Shown here: positions 1-5,876 of the stretch, piece by piece
How positions within the stretch are numbered: the first letter of the stretch is position 1
Layout of the letters: each line of letters opens with the position of its first letter
Source: Candidatus Omnitrophota bacterium
GTDB taxonomy: Bacteria; Omnitrophota; Omnitrophia; Omnitrophales; Aquincolibacteriaceae
NCBI GenBank assembly: GCA_023246995.1
Contig: JAHFHI010000081.1
Coordinates: 1-6,332, forward strand
Direction of reading: 5' to 3'
Length of the DNA: 6,332 nucleotides
The notes under the pieces: model-generated
The model's input: only the letters and a program-made list of their open reading frames with translations
Database searches by the model: none
What the model was told of the DNA's origin: nothing
Made by a program: the position numbers and the translations under genes

Positions 1-146
1 TTTTCTTCGAATCCCCAGCGGAAGGCGCGGCCCGTCCAGCCTAAAAAATCTTTGAGGTTATGCCAGGACCAGACCCGCCTGGGATTTCCCCCGACTTCCG
101 GAATTTCCAGGATCTCCTGCTTGATTTCGGCAAAAGGCCCAAACAT
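1..146 (-). CDS. Partial CDS, N-terminal 48 residues of an unrecognised protein (C-terminus beyond left edge)
   Basis: An open frame begins with ATG at 146 and runs without a stop to the window edge. It encodes 48 residues starting MFGPFAEIKQEILEIPEVGG and continuing with a tryptophan-rich stretch (W at 26, 28, 37 and 44). An in-frame TGA lies about 36 bases upstream and there is no other ATG, GTG or TTG between it and the chosen start, so the start is well bounded. The ribosome-binding site is weak: a purine-rich GAGAGAGGGGG stretch sits about 13 bases upstream, which is long spacing. A candidate promoter at 180-208 and the upstream terminator at 314-344 argue that this is the first gene of a new transcript. 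No signal peptide or transmembrane segment is visible in the part seen. I do not recognise the family. Confidence 0.55.
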   Translation of the reverse strand, partial: MFGPFAEIKQEILEIPEVGGNPRRVWSWHNLKDFLGWTGRAFRWGFEE

Positions 147-179
147 GGATTTGCGCGCGCCCCCTCTCTCTTGACTTCA

Positions 180-208
180 AAATTAGCACGTAAAGGGCGG
201 GCTTTCAA
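180..208 (-). promoter_or_regulatory. Candidate sigma70-type promoter with extended -10
   Basis: On the minus strand TTGAAA (208-203, 5 of 6 matches to the -35 consensus) is followed by exactly 17 bases and then TAATTT (185-180) as a modest -10. A TG one base before the -10 gives an extended -10 element (TGCTAATTT). It lies between the terminator at 314-344 and the ATG at 146, which is where a promoter for the partial left-edge gene would be expected. The transcript would start near 173, giving a leader of about 27 bases. Confidence 0.45.
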
Positions 209-313
209 AATACCCGGCATCCGGATCGGGAAAATACGCGCTGAAATTTAAAAGAGGAAATAAGTCGTGCGGACCTTTCAGGGTTGGCGCGGGAAACCTT
301 CAAAAGGAATTTT

Positions 314-344
314 AAAAACTCTCCCCGGAAAATTCATCCGGGAG
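314..344 (-). terminator. Rho-independent terminator of the six-gene operon
   Basis: On the minus strand CTCCCGGA (344-337) pairs with TCCGGGGAG (329-321). This gives an 8-bp GC-rich stem with one bulged G and a 7-base loop, followed after AG by TTTTT (318-314) and further A/T-rich sequence. It begins 15 bases after the stop codon of the NlpC/P60 gene and precedes the promoter-like element at 180-208. Both positions fit the end of the operon. Confidence 0.75.
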
Positions 345-359
345 GAGCCTTGAATAAAG

Positions 360-1772
360 CTAGCGGACTTCGCTTGCGGAAATAATGCGCTCTTCGAGGG
401 AACCCAGGTAAGAGCGCCCGTTTAAATCGAGGTCTGAAACCACGACCTGATTAATGCGGTTTTTTTCATCCGAGCTCATGGAAATTCTCTCGGCCCAGGT
501 GGAATGAATCACATAAAATCTTCCGTTCACTTCACCCAAATAAAGCATTTGGTGCTTGGGCATGCGAAAAAGCGTGACCCCGGGAGTCGCGGCTTTTAAA
601 ACCGCGAGGCGCCGGGCGCGGTCGCCTTTGTATTCAAAATGATCGAGCTGGGTCCCCACATAAACCTGATCTTTGGCGTTACGCGGCATCTCAACGCCCA
701 TGCTCAAGAAAACATCCTGGGTGAACCCCGAGCAGTCGCGACCGTTATACGTGCCGCCCCAGCCGTAACGCGCGCCGAGCAATTTGAAAGCCTGGCGGAT
801 AATATTGCCCTGCGTGTACGGCGGAAATCCTTTTGAGACGTCGCTTGCGAGATCCAAATAGGCCTCGGTCAGGAGCGCCTTTCCATCCCCGCCTCGCTCG
901 GGAATCCAAACCGCATAATAAGTCTTACTTCGGGATTTTAAGGGAAGGATTGTCCCCATGCTGGGCTGTTGGATTTTTCCGGTGAGGCCCGGGTCCGCGT
1001 AAAGGGGCACGCTCTCGCCGGTCACGACCAGAAATTCCGGCGATTTTGCGTACGTGCGAAGCTGGTCGCGCGAATCAAAAAGCGCGATGTCTCGGGCCTT
1101 GACCCAGCCGCGCGTGTAAGCCGCCTGAATGTAATACCATTTCCCGTCTGAAGAGGTGTGTAAAATCCCCACCGGGGTCCAGAGCTTGATCAGCGTGAAC
1201 TGGAGCTGGTCAAACTCGATATCGCCCTTGGCCTCGAGCATCTTGACTTCGGTCGGAAGCGCGCGGACGGAAGTCGGACGGACTGCGGCGCCCCACTTCA
1301 CCGGAATCCGATCCGGGACGGTCTTGATGGCCACAAGCGGCACGATTTTTTCTTCAAAAAAACTTTTTGGGATACGCTCATCCTGAACATCATAAAGAAC
1401 GCGGCCCTTGACGGCGCCGTACTCGAGCTCAAGCTGATCTCGGACCGCCAGACCGGGCTTGCGGCCGTCCATTTTAAAAATGTCCACGCAATGGCTAAGC
1501 GCAAAATGAACATCTTCATTGATTTCAGCCAGCTCGGCCGGCGTCTTTAAAATCCGTCCGGGATCTTCGAGACGATTGATCCAGTAGCCCGGGTTTAACT
1601 GCTCGGGCTTGACGCTAGTCAGGAGAAGCGGACCCTTCGGGACCGGAGGAAGCGTTTCTTCCGCTTCAGCCTTAAGAAGCGGCGCGGCGAGCGCAAGAAC
1701 CGTAATCAGGCTAAAAAAAATAAAGGCGCTTCGATGTCTCACGGATTTCTCGTTTTTTTCACTCGTTCTCAT
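360..1772 (-). CDS. Exported SH3-domain NlpC/P60 peptidoglycan endopeptidase
   Basis: This 470-residue protein is predicted to cleave gamma-D-glutamyl-diamino-acid bonds in peptidoglycan stem peptides, in the periplasm. A Sec signal peptide covers about residues 1-38: a basic start, a hydrophobic core at 16-33, and likely cleavage near AEA. Residues about 50-150 (NPGYWINRLEDPGRIL at 60) resemble the N-terminal stabilising domain of this group. Two bacterial SH3 domains follow at about 160-235 and 245-312 (SDGKWYYIQAAYTRGWV at 208), then the NlpC/P60 domain at about 318-465. The catalytic residues look intact: Cys347 in GRDCSGF, His407 in PKHQMLYLG, and His423 in VIHST as the likely third residue. 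The order of domains matches the Desulfovibrio-type SH3b-NlpC/P60 enzymes. The gene starts 10 bases after the YdbL-like gene with no clear Shine-Dalgarno. GTG at codon 11, preceded by GAGAAATCC, is an alternative start that keeps the signal peptide. It is the last gene before the terminator at 314-344. Confidence 0.9.
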   Translation of the reverse strand: MRTSEKNEKSVRHRSAFIFFSLITVLALAAPLLKAEAEETLPPVPKGPLLLTSVKPEQLNPGYWINRLEDPGRILKTPAELAEINEDVHFALSHCVDIFKMDGRKPGLAVRDQLELEYGAVKGRVLYDVQDERIPKSFFEEKIVPLVAIKTVPDRIPVKWGAAVRPTSVRALPTEVKMLEAKGDIEFDQLQFTLIKLWTPVGILHTSSDGKWYYIQAAYTRGWVKARDIALFDSRDQLRTYAKSPEFLVVTGESVPLYADPGLTGKIQQPSMGTILPLKSRSKTYYAVWIPERGGDGKALLTEAYLDLASDVSKGFPPYTQGNIIRQAFKLLGARYGWGGTYNGRDCSGFTQDVFLSMGVEMPRNAKDQVYVGTQLDHFEYKGDRARRLAVLKAATPGVTLFRMPKHQMLYLGEVNGRFYVIHSTWAERISMSSDEKNRINQVVVSDLDLNGRSYLGSLEERIISASEVR

Positions 1773-1782
1773 AAAAGAGAGC

Positions 1783-2184
1783 CTACTTTTTTACCCAGGT
1801 TCCGTCCGGAAGCTGAATGGAATCACCCGGCCTTGCTTTCTCCCGCTGAACCTCGGCAAAAACCGCCTGCACCTGGGCCAGGCCTTGAGGCCCGAGACCA
1901 TTTTGGTCCACAATGGCCCGGTAAAGAACCCCCCGGTCGGAGTTTTCGGTCTCGGCAAAACTCGCCGCCGAGGGGTCATGGGCATAGACATAACCCCGGT
2001 TGTCTTCCCCGAGATGGCCTTGGGCTTTCAAGCTCTGCAGTTCTTGGTAACGGCCCTGACGATTTTGAAAAGCCTGCTCGATTTCCGGGGTCATTTGTTT
2101 GATGTCATAAGCCGCGGCCATGGCTGACGCCGAAAAACCCGCCCAAAGATAAATTCCGGTTAAAATTCTCGCCCACGCTTTCAT
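1783..2184 (-). CDS. ydbL: YdbL-like (DUF1318) periplasmic protein, probable YnbE chaperone
   Basis: This is a 133-residue exported protein of the YdbL/DUF1318 family. Residues 1-24 form a Sec signal peptide ending ASAMA, with no lipobox cysteine. The C-terminus, KARPGDSIQLPDGTWVKK (116-133), closely resembles the end of E. coli YdbL as I recall it (KARPGEYVQGINGKWVRK). GHLGEDNRGYVYA (56-68) fits the family's G-x-x-G-E...GY segment, and the helical NRQGRYQELQ region is also typical. In E. coli, YdbL acts with the lipoprotein YnbE and the inner-membrane protein YdbH and is proposed to limit YnbE multimerisation; the same role here is inferred from family and context. The start is supported by GGGAGG at 2199-2194, nine bases upstream, which lies inside the last codons of the YnbE-like gene. 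It is somewhat longer than the E. coli protein (about 108 residues), mostly between residues 68 and 95. Confidence 0.92.
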   Translation of the reverse strand: MKAWARILTGIYLWAGFSASAMAAAYDIKQMTPEIEQAFQNRQGRYQELQSLKAQGHLGEDNRGYVYAHDPSAASFAETENSDRGVLYRAIVDQNGLGPQGLAQVQAVFAEVQREKARPGDSIQLPDGTWVKK

Positions 2185-2189
2185 GAATG

Positions 2190-2369
2190 TTATCCTCCCT
2201 TGGCTACCCGGTCTTCAATGCCGGAGGCCGTTTGTTTGAGTCCTCGAATATCAACCACCACGTTCGCGTTGATGGTGATCGGACGGTCGGGGTCCCCGAC
2301 AGCCTTCACCGTGCACCCCTGAAAGCCCGCCAACCCCGCGATCAGAACCGTCGCCATTAATTTTTTCAT
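2190..2369 (-). CDS. ynbE: YnbE-like small outer-membrane lipoprotein
   Basis: This gene encodes 59 residues, MKKLMATVLIAGLAGFQGC followed by a mature part of 41 residues. The signal peptide ends at FQG-Cys19, the predicted lipidated cysteine. The lipobox is loose: Phe at -3 and Gln at -2, where Leu and a small residue are usual. The mature protein carries RPITINANVVVDIRGL (29-44), which matches the PITINMNVKI-type strand of E. coli YnbE. In E. coli that strand is thought to stack against YdbH and other YnbE copies to form a bridge to the outer membrane. Its stop lies 5 bases before the YdbL-like gene, and its ATG overlaps the stop of the YdbH-like gene (ATGA), so synthesis of all three is probably coupled. 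Gene order YdbH-YnbE-YdbL is the same as in E. coli. The cytoplasm-to-periplasm route and function are inferred from the family. Confidence 0.9.
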   Translation of the reverse strand: MKKLMATVLIAGLAGFQGCTVKAVGDPDRPITINANVVVDIRGLKQTASGIEDRVAKGG

Positions 2370-3217
2370 CCCCGCACCTCCGCAAACCCCATCAGCCTTG
2401 CCATGGAATCAAAAAAATGCCCGTTATCCACCCGGACCTCAAGGTTAAGATTAAGGTTTAGATTATAATCGGGAATGAGGATATGAAAAAAGATTTTCAT
2501 GCTATCCCGCTCGGCAAGGCTCATGCGAAGATCGGCATTGCGGTAATGGACAAGCTGCCCGGAACCGGCCAGGGCGCTAAGGGTTTTGCGAGGCCTCGTC
2601 TTCGGCATGTAAGGAAGAAATCCCTCAAAAAAACGGCCCTGGATCATCCCCCCCGGTTCGCGCACATAAAGCTCGGCATCGAACCAGGTATGCCCCGTCC
2701 AATCCGAGTCCAGACTAGCCTTTCCGGCGAGACGGCCGCTTGACCCCTGCAAGCCCTCACGGTTCAGGGTCTCAAGATCTTCAAGTTTTACGCTCAAAAC
2801 TTCTGCCTGCATGTTGAGTCTCCAGTGAAGAATTCCTTCAAAAAAGCCTTCCCCTCGAATCCCTTCACCTCCCGGAGCCTGGGGGCCGGCCCCCTCAAAA
2901 ACAAATCGAACCGGTTTTCGGGCTAAAAGCCTCCACAGACCGTCGCGGGCATCCAACGCTTCGATCTGGAATTGGAAAACTCCGTCCGGAGTCTGAAGCC
3001 CTCCCCGCACGCCCTTTAGATGGAGCCTTAGACTTCTGTCAAACCCGGCACTCTCAAGACGAACCCCTTCGGCCAGATATTCACGTCCCAAAAAGCTCGC
3101 CGCGCGCTCAAGACCTTCTCGCGTCACGGCAGGAACCGCAAAAAAACAAACGAGACAAAGTGCCGCGGAGAAAAAAATCAGCCCCGCCAGGCGGGACAAA
3201 AAGAGAATGGCCTTCAC
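2366..3217 (-). CDS. Short YdbH-like inner-membrane anchored protein
   Basis: This 283-residue protein has one N-terminal membrane segment (about residues 3-31, no cleavage site or lipobox evident) and otherwise a periplasmic, strand-rich body. Three features point to the C-terminal domain of the YdbH family (AsmA-like lipid-bridge proteins). First, GLQGSSGRLAGKASLD (156-170) recalls the repeated G-x-x-G-R-x-x-G-x-x strands of these proteins. Second, GGMIQGRFFEGFLPYMP (189-205) fits the domain. Third, a C-terminal alternating strand, YNLNLNLNLEVRVD (251-264), follows. The assignment rests mainly on the two downstream genes, which are clear YnbE and YdbL homologues in the E. coli order. E. coli YdbH has nearly 880 residues, so this is only about a third of the usual length, with no sign of a frameshift. 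The start codon is GTG, inside the GTGA overlap with the DUF4838 gene; no good Shine-Dalgarno is seen, so translation is probably coupled. It could instead be another AsmA/DUF748-like protein. Confidence 0.72.
   Translation of the reverse strand: MKAILFLSRLAGLIFFSAALCLVCFFAVPAVTREGLERAASFLGREYLAEGVRLESAGFDRSLRLHLKGVRGGLQTPDGVFQFQIEALDARDGLWRLLARKPVRFVFEGAGPQAPGGEGIRGEGFFEGILHWRLNMQAEVLSVKLEDLETLNREGLQGSSGRLAGKASLDSDWTGHTWFDAELYVREPGGMIQGRFFEGFLPYMPKTRPRKTLSALAGSGQLVHYRNADLRMSLAERDSMKIFFHILIPDYNLNLNLNLEVRVDNGHFFDSMARLMGFAEVRG
2376..2381 (-). promoter_or_regulatory. Strong Shine-Dalgarno for the YnbE-like gene
   Basis: GGAGGT, six bases before the ATG at 2369, lies inside the last codons of the YdbH-like gene. 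It is one of the clearest ribosome-binding sites in the window (the other being GGGAGG before the YdbL-like gene). It decides the start in favour of the first ATG rather than the in-frame ATG at codon 5, and suggests the lipoprotein is made in excess over the upstream membrane protein. Confidence 0.8.
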
Positions 3218-4995
3218 CAGGTGAGCGCTTTGCCTTCGTTAACCGCGGCCACGAAAAGTTCGGGCGTGGGCGTCGGCCCGCCTTCGGCGGTACGGGAAAC
3301 CTGGGTCCAGGCAAATCGTTTTTCCCCGGCTGTTTGCTTAAGCCATTTGGCCGCGTACTCGGCCTTGGATTCCGGATGAGGCCAGCCGCCTTCCGTTTCA
3401 CGGCATTCTTTTTCAAGCGCGTCCCATCTCAAAAGCCAGGCGTAACCGATTGAGCGGCGGGCCACCCGTACTCTGCGCAAAAAATCGGCTTTGCGTTTCA
3501 CGGACTTTTCAGCTTCCCGCCAAAGGTGTTCGGCTTGCGAAAGATATTTAAAATGGAGAAACGGAACGTCAAGATTATCGTAACCATTGAAACAGGTCAG
3601 GCTATAGCCCTCGGAAGCTTTATAAATAAGCTCGAAATAACTCATGATCAAGGGCGCGGCCGGGCCGTAGTAACCTTCCAGGAATTCCTTGATCAAAGCG
3701 CGGTCGTCCTGGAAAGGGTTCCAGAGGAGCCGGGCAAGGAGCCAGGCCTTGAGCTCCCCCATTTCCGCGCCGTGACATTCCTGAACTCCCTGTTCAAACA
3801 TGCCCATGACCCCGTGGCTTTTAAAAAATCTTAAATTGGGACCGAGCGTGAACCAATTGGGATGCGGTAAAAGAAAATGGGCGAAATTGGGCGTGTAATC
3901 CCACACAAAAAGTTTGGAACAAACTTTAGACCATGCCTGGATATGCTCCGCAAACGAAGCGTTGGAGGGATGATCCAGCGGCTCCCGGAAATTACACTCG
4001 AAGGAACAAAGCTTGACCATGACATTCGGCCTGGCGCGGACCGTCTTGGGCGGCTTGCGCGTGTAGCGGTAAGCGAGTGTGTCGACCAGGATATGCGGAA
4101 ATTCTTTTTCGACTTTTTCGGCCACGAAATTCACGAAATCAAGCAGCGTGCCCGCGGGCGAACCTTCGGCTTGATCAAAGGCGCGGCAGTTTTCGCATTC
4201 GCAGGCTCCGAACCAGTCGTTGGGCGAAACCGATATCGTGCGGCATTCCCGGGGCCCCTGGCGGAGAAATTCTAAAGTCCGCTCCGCCGCAAACTGCCGA
4301 AGCCCGGGGTGGGTCAGGCAAAGCTGCGCCCGCTGCGAGCGGCGTTCGCCCTGGACAAGACTGAACCATTCCGGATGCTTTTCAAAATGTTCCCCGGGCG
4401 GAACCAGGATACGAAAGGTGTGCGCGCATCCGATGGGGTGAGGGATCACATGCCCGCCCATGTCTTCGGGAATCCTGGAGTTCATGCCGTTGGAAAGATT
4501 CCGCATCGCCCAAAGCGGGTCAAAAGCCGGAAACCAGTAGGGGTCGCGCATTTCAAAAGCCGGTTTTGCCCGGACCCTAATTTTCGGAATCGCAAGGCCG
4601 GAATTGCGCGGTACTTTTTCGGCCCAGGAAGTCCACCACCGGACCCCGCAGAAATCCTGCAGAAATCGCGACACCGCGTAAAGCGTGCCCCGGGGCCGCC
4701 CGCCCGCCACCAGAAGCCTTCCGCCGGAAGTTTGGATAATAATTTCTTCGGAGCCCAAATCGGACGCTGGAATTTCAGGGAAGAACTTTTCAGCCGCAGG
4801 ACCCCAGCCGATCAGAATGGCTCTTTCGGGAAGCTTCCCTCCCGCGCGTTTTACCGAAAATTTTTTCCCGGTTATTTTTTTGAGATAACGCGCCAGCTCC
4901 GAAGCGGCCCGGCGTTCATAGGGCGGAGCCCCGGGATTAAGAAAAATGCCTTCCATCTTCCGGAGCTGAATCGGTGGTTTCATCGTTGATCCCAT
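3214..4995 (-). CDS. DUF4838-domain protein, glycoside-hydrolase-like, no signal peptide
   Basis: This 593-residue protein belongs to the DUF4838 group. Residues about 10-125 form the alpha/beta domain found at the N-terminus of GH67 and GH20 enzymes; the diagnostic segment is RGTLYAVSRFLQDFCGVRWW (102-121). The DUF4838 core follows at about 145-460. It contains SVSPNDWFGACECENC (255-270) with a C-x-C-x-x-C cluster (Cys265, 267, 270), then VWDYTPNF (364-371) and MFEQGVQECHGAEMGELKAW (399-418). The last part of about 130 residues is mostly helical. Members are thought to act on carbohydrates, but no reaction is firmly known, so the substrate is left open. There is no signal peptide, which suggests a cytoplasmic site even though the next gene is a membrane protein. 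The start is uncertain: ATG at 4995 lies in a hairpin without a ribosome-binding site, whereas ATG at 4983 (Met5) has GGGA six bases upstream. It follows the HemQ-fold gene by 37 bases and overlaps the next gene by GTGA. Confidence 0.85.
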   Translation of the reverse strand: MGSTMKPPIQLRKMEGIFLNPGAPPYERRAASELARYLKKITGKKFSVKRAGGKLPERAILIGWGPAAEKFFPEIPASDLGSEEIIIQTSGGRLLVAGGRPRGTLYAVSRFLQDFCGVRWWTSWAEKVPRNSGLAIPKIRVRAKPAFEMRDPYWFPAFDPLWAMRNLSNGMNSRIPEDMGGHVIPHPIGCAHTFRILVPPGEHFEKHPEWFSLVQGERRSQRAQLCLTHPGLRQFAAERTLEFLRQGPRECRTISVSPNDWFGACECENCRAFDQAEGSPAGTLLDFVNFVAEKVEKEFPHILVDTLAYRYTRKPPKTVRARPNVMVKLCSFECNFREPLDHPSNASFAEHIQAWSKVCSKLFVWDYTPNFAHFLLPHPNWFTLGPNLRFFKSHGVMGMFEQGVQECHGAEMGELKAWLLARLLWNPFQDDRALIKEFLEGYYGPAAPLIMSYFELIYKASEGYSLTCFNGYDNLDVPFLHFKYLSQAEHLWREAEKSVKRKADFLRRVRVARRSIGYAWLLRWDALEKECRETEGGWPHPESKAEYAAKWLKQTAGEKRFAWTQVSRTAEGGPTPTPELFVAAVNEGKALTW

Positions 4996-5008
4996 AGGGC
5001 TATGGCCC
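4992..5008 (-). repeat. Nested inverted repeats over the start of the DUF4838 gene
   Basis: On the minus strand CCATAG-CC-CTATGG (5005-4992) is a perfect 6-bp inverted repeat, overlapping GGGC-CATA-GCCC (5008-4997). The two stems are mutually exclusive. The first buries the ATG at 4995 and one G of the GGGA ribosome-binding site used by the ATG at 4983, so it could lower translation initiation. The loops are very short (2 and 4 bases), so the first would need to open its end pairs in RNA. Confidence 0.35.
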
Positions 5009-5032
5009 GAATCCTTTGGGCTTCTTTAAAGT

Positions 5033-5809
5033 CTAGGCGGATTGTGGACTGCGGGAGGGGCCCTTTTGAGCTTCCGCGGGAAGAGGGCTTTGCCAGAAAA
5101 CCTTGCCCACAAAAAATGGGCCGAGCGATTGGATATAGCGGGCCGTCTGCTGGGACTTACGCATGTCCTGGACAATCCGGGACAAAGGATAAAGCTCCGA
5201 ACCCACGAGCCCGATCACGAATTCATTGTCCTTTTGATCGAGCCCGTGACAGGCCAGGCGGATGTCATGGGCCAAATCTGCCTGCCCGTAGCGCATGCCG
5301 ACCGCGGCATGCTCGAAAAGAATTTTCCCCTGCTCTTCACGGCTAAGAAGTTCGAACTCGGCCTTGCGCCGCAGGGGATACCAAACCGCCCAGCCCCAAG
5401 CCGGGTTAAGCGCGTTACGCCGGGGTTTGAAAAGAAGCCAATCCTCGAGATCGGCCTCACGCCCCCCGGCATAAGTGCGTCCGATCATGGTCAGTTCCGG
5501 CCTGCGCTCAAGCCGGTCAAAAGGGGCAGAGGTAAACACCCGGCGCATCCCTGCTGCAAAAACGGCCGGATCCTCCGAGATCACAAGGACTCCGACTCCG
5601 GCAGGATCCGTCAGGTCGAGATAAAGGACGGCCTCAAGGCCGCTTGCTTCAAGCGCCGGGATCAAATCCTCGGGTTTTTGGCACCGGCTGAAAACCTGGA
5701 GCTGAAAAAAAAGACGCCGGGTGCTTGTCTGCGCGGTTCCCTGGCGGGCAGCTCCGAATTCCCGGATATCGATTTCTGGTGAAGGTGACGAAGGTGCGGA
5801 AGGATGCAT
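5033..5809 (-). CDS. Chlorite dismutase-fold haem protein (HemQ-like)
   Basis: This 258-residue protein belongs to the chlorite dismutase/HemQ superfamily; HemQ decarboxylates coprohaem to haem b in the coproporphyrin-dependent pathway. The signature region is residues 140-236. WYPLRRK (143-149) has Tyr144 at the place of the catalytic tyrosine of HemQ. LFEHAAVGMRYG (164-175) has His167 as the likely proximal haem ligand. HGLDQKDNEFVIGL (188-201) matches the GLDDxEF segment, and RIVQDMRKSQQTARYI (211-226) matches the lV..LR.t.a.rY segment. The N-terminal ferredoxin-like half is about 33-125. Length fits HemQ (about 250). No Arg is seen 13 residues after His167, the spacing expected for true chlorite dismutases; the nearest is Arg184. 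That argues for HemQ-like rather than chlorite-degrading activity, but this is a hand alignment. No other haem-synthesis gene is in the window. The first 30 residues are Ser/Pro-rich and no ribosome-binding site precedes the ATG, so the start is unsure. No signal peptide is visible. Confidence 0.83.
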   Translation of the reverse strand: MHPSAPSSPSPEIDIREFGAARQGTAQTSTRRLFFQLQVFSRCQKPEDLIPALEASGLEAVLYLDLTDPAGVGVLVISEDPAVFAAGMRRVFTSAPFDRLERRPELTMIGRTYAGGREADLEDWLLFKPRRNALNPAWGWAVWYPLRRKAEFELLSREEQGKILFEHAAVGMRYGQADLAHDIRLACHGLDQKDNEFVIGLVGSELYPLSRIVQDMRKSQQTARYIQSLGPFFVGKVFWQSPLPAEAQKGPSRSPQSA

Positions 5810-5820
5810 AGGGGCGGAAT

Positions 5821-5840
5821 TTTAACATACACACGGCCCG
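5821..5840 (-). promoter_or_regulatory. Possible promoter or operator before the HemQ-like gene
   Basis: On the minus strand CGGGCCGT (5840-5833) is followed after three bases by TATGTTAAA (5829-5821). The same two blocks recur upstream of the small exported gene at 6260-6236 with eight bases between them. TATGTT could be a -10, but no good -35 stands 16-18 bases upstream. If it is a -10, the transcript would begin at or within a few bases of the ATG at 5809. That would make it nearly leaderless and would agree with the absent Shine-Dalgarno. Confidence 0.25.
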
Positions 5841-5876
5841 GTATGCCAGAAAATCAACGCGTTTAAAAAACCGGCT

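Noticed and set aside
60..251. Plus-strand 63-codon open frame near the left edge
   Set aside because: It overlaps the minus-strand partial gene, the candidate promoter and intergenic sequence; no ribosome-binding site or recognisable content.
1609..2127. Plus-strand open frame of 172 codons
   Set aside because: It spans the junction between the NlpC/P60 and YdbL-like genes in antisense and has no coding features of its own.
4309..4989. Plus-strand open frame of 226 codons opposite the DUF4838 gene
   Set aside because: Antisense shadow of a conserved domain; the composition (Pro, Arg, Phe-rich) is not protein-like.
5042..5782. Long plus-strand open frame (246 codons) opposite the HemQ-like gene
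   Set aside because: It is the antisense shadow of a clearly recognisable protein; its translation is rich in Arg, Pro and Gly, with no domain and no ribosome-binding site.
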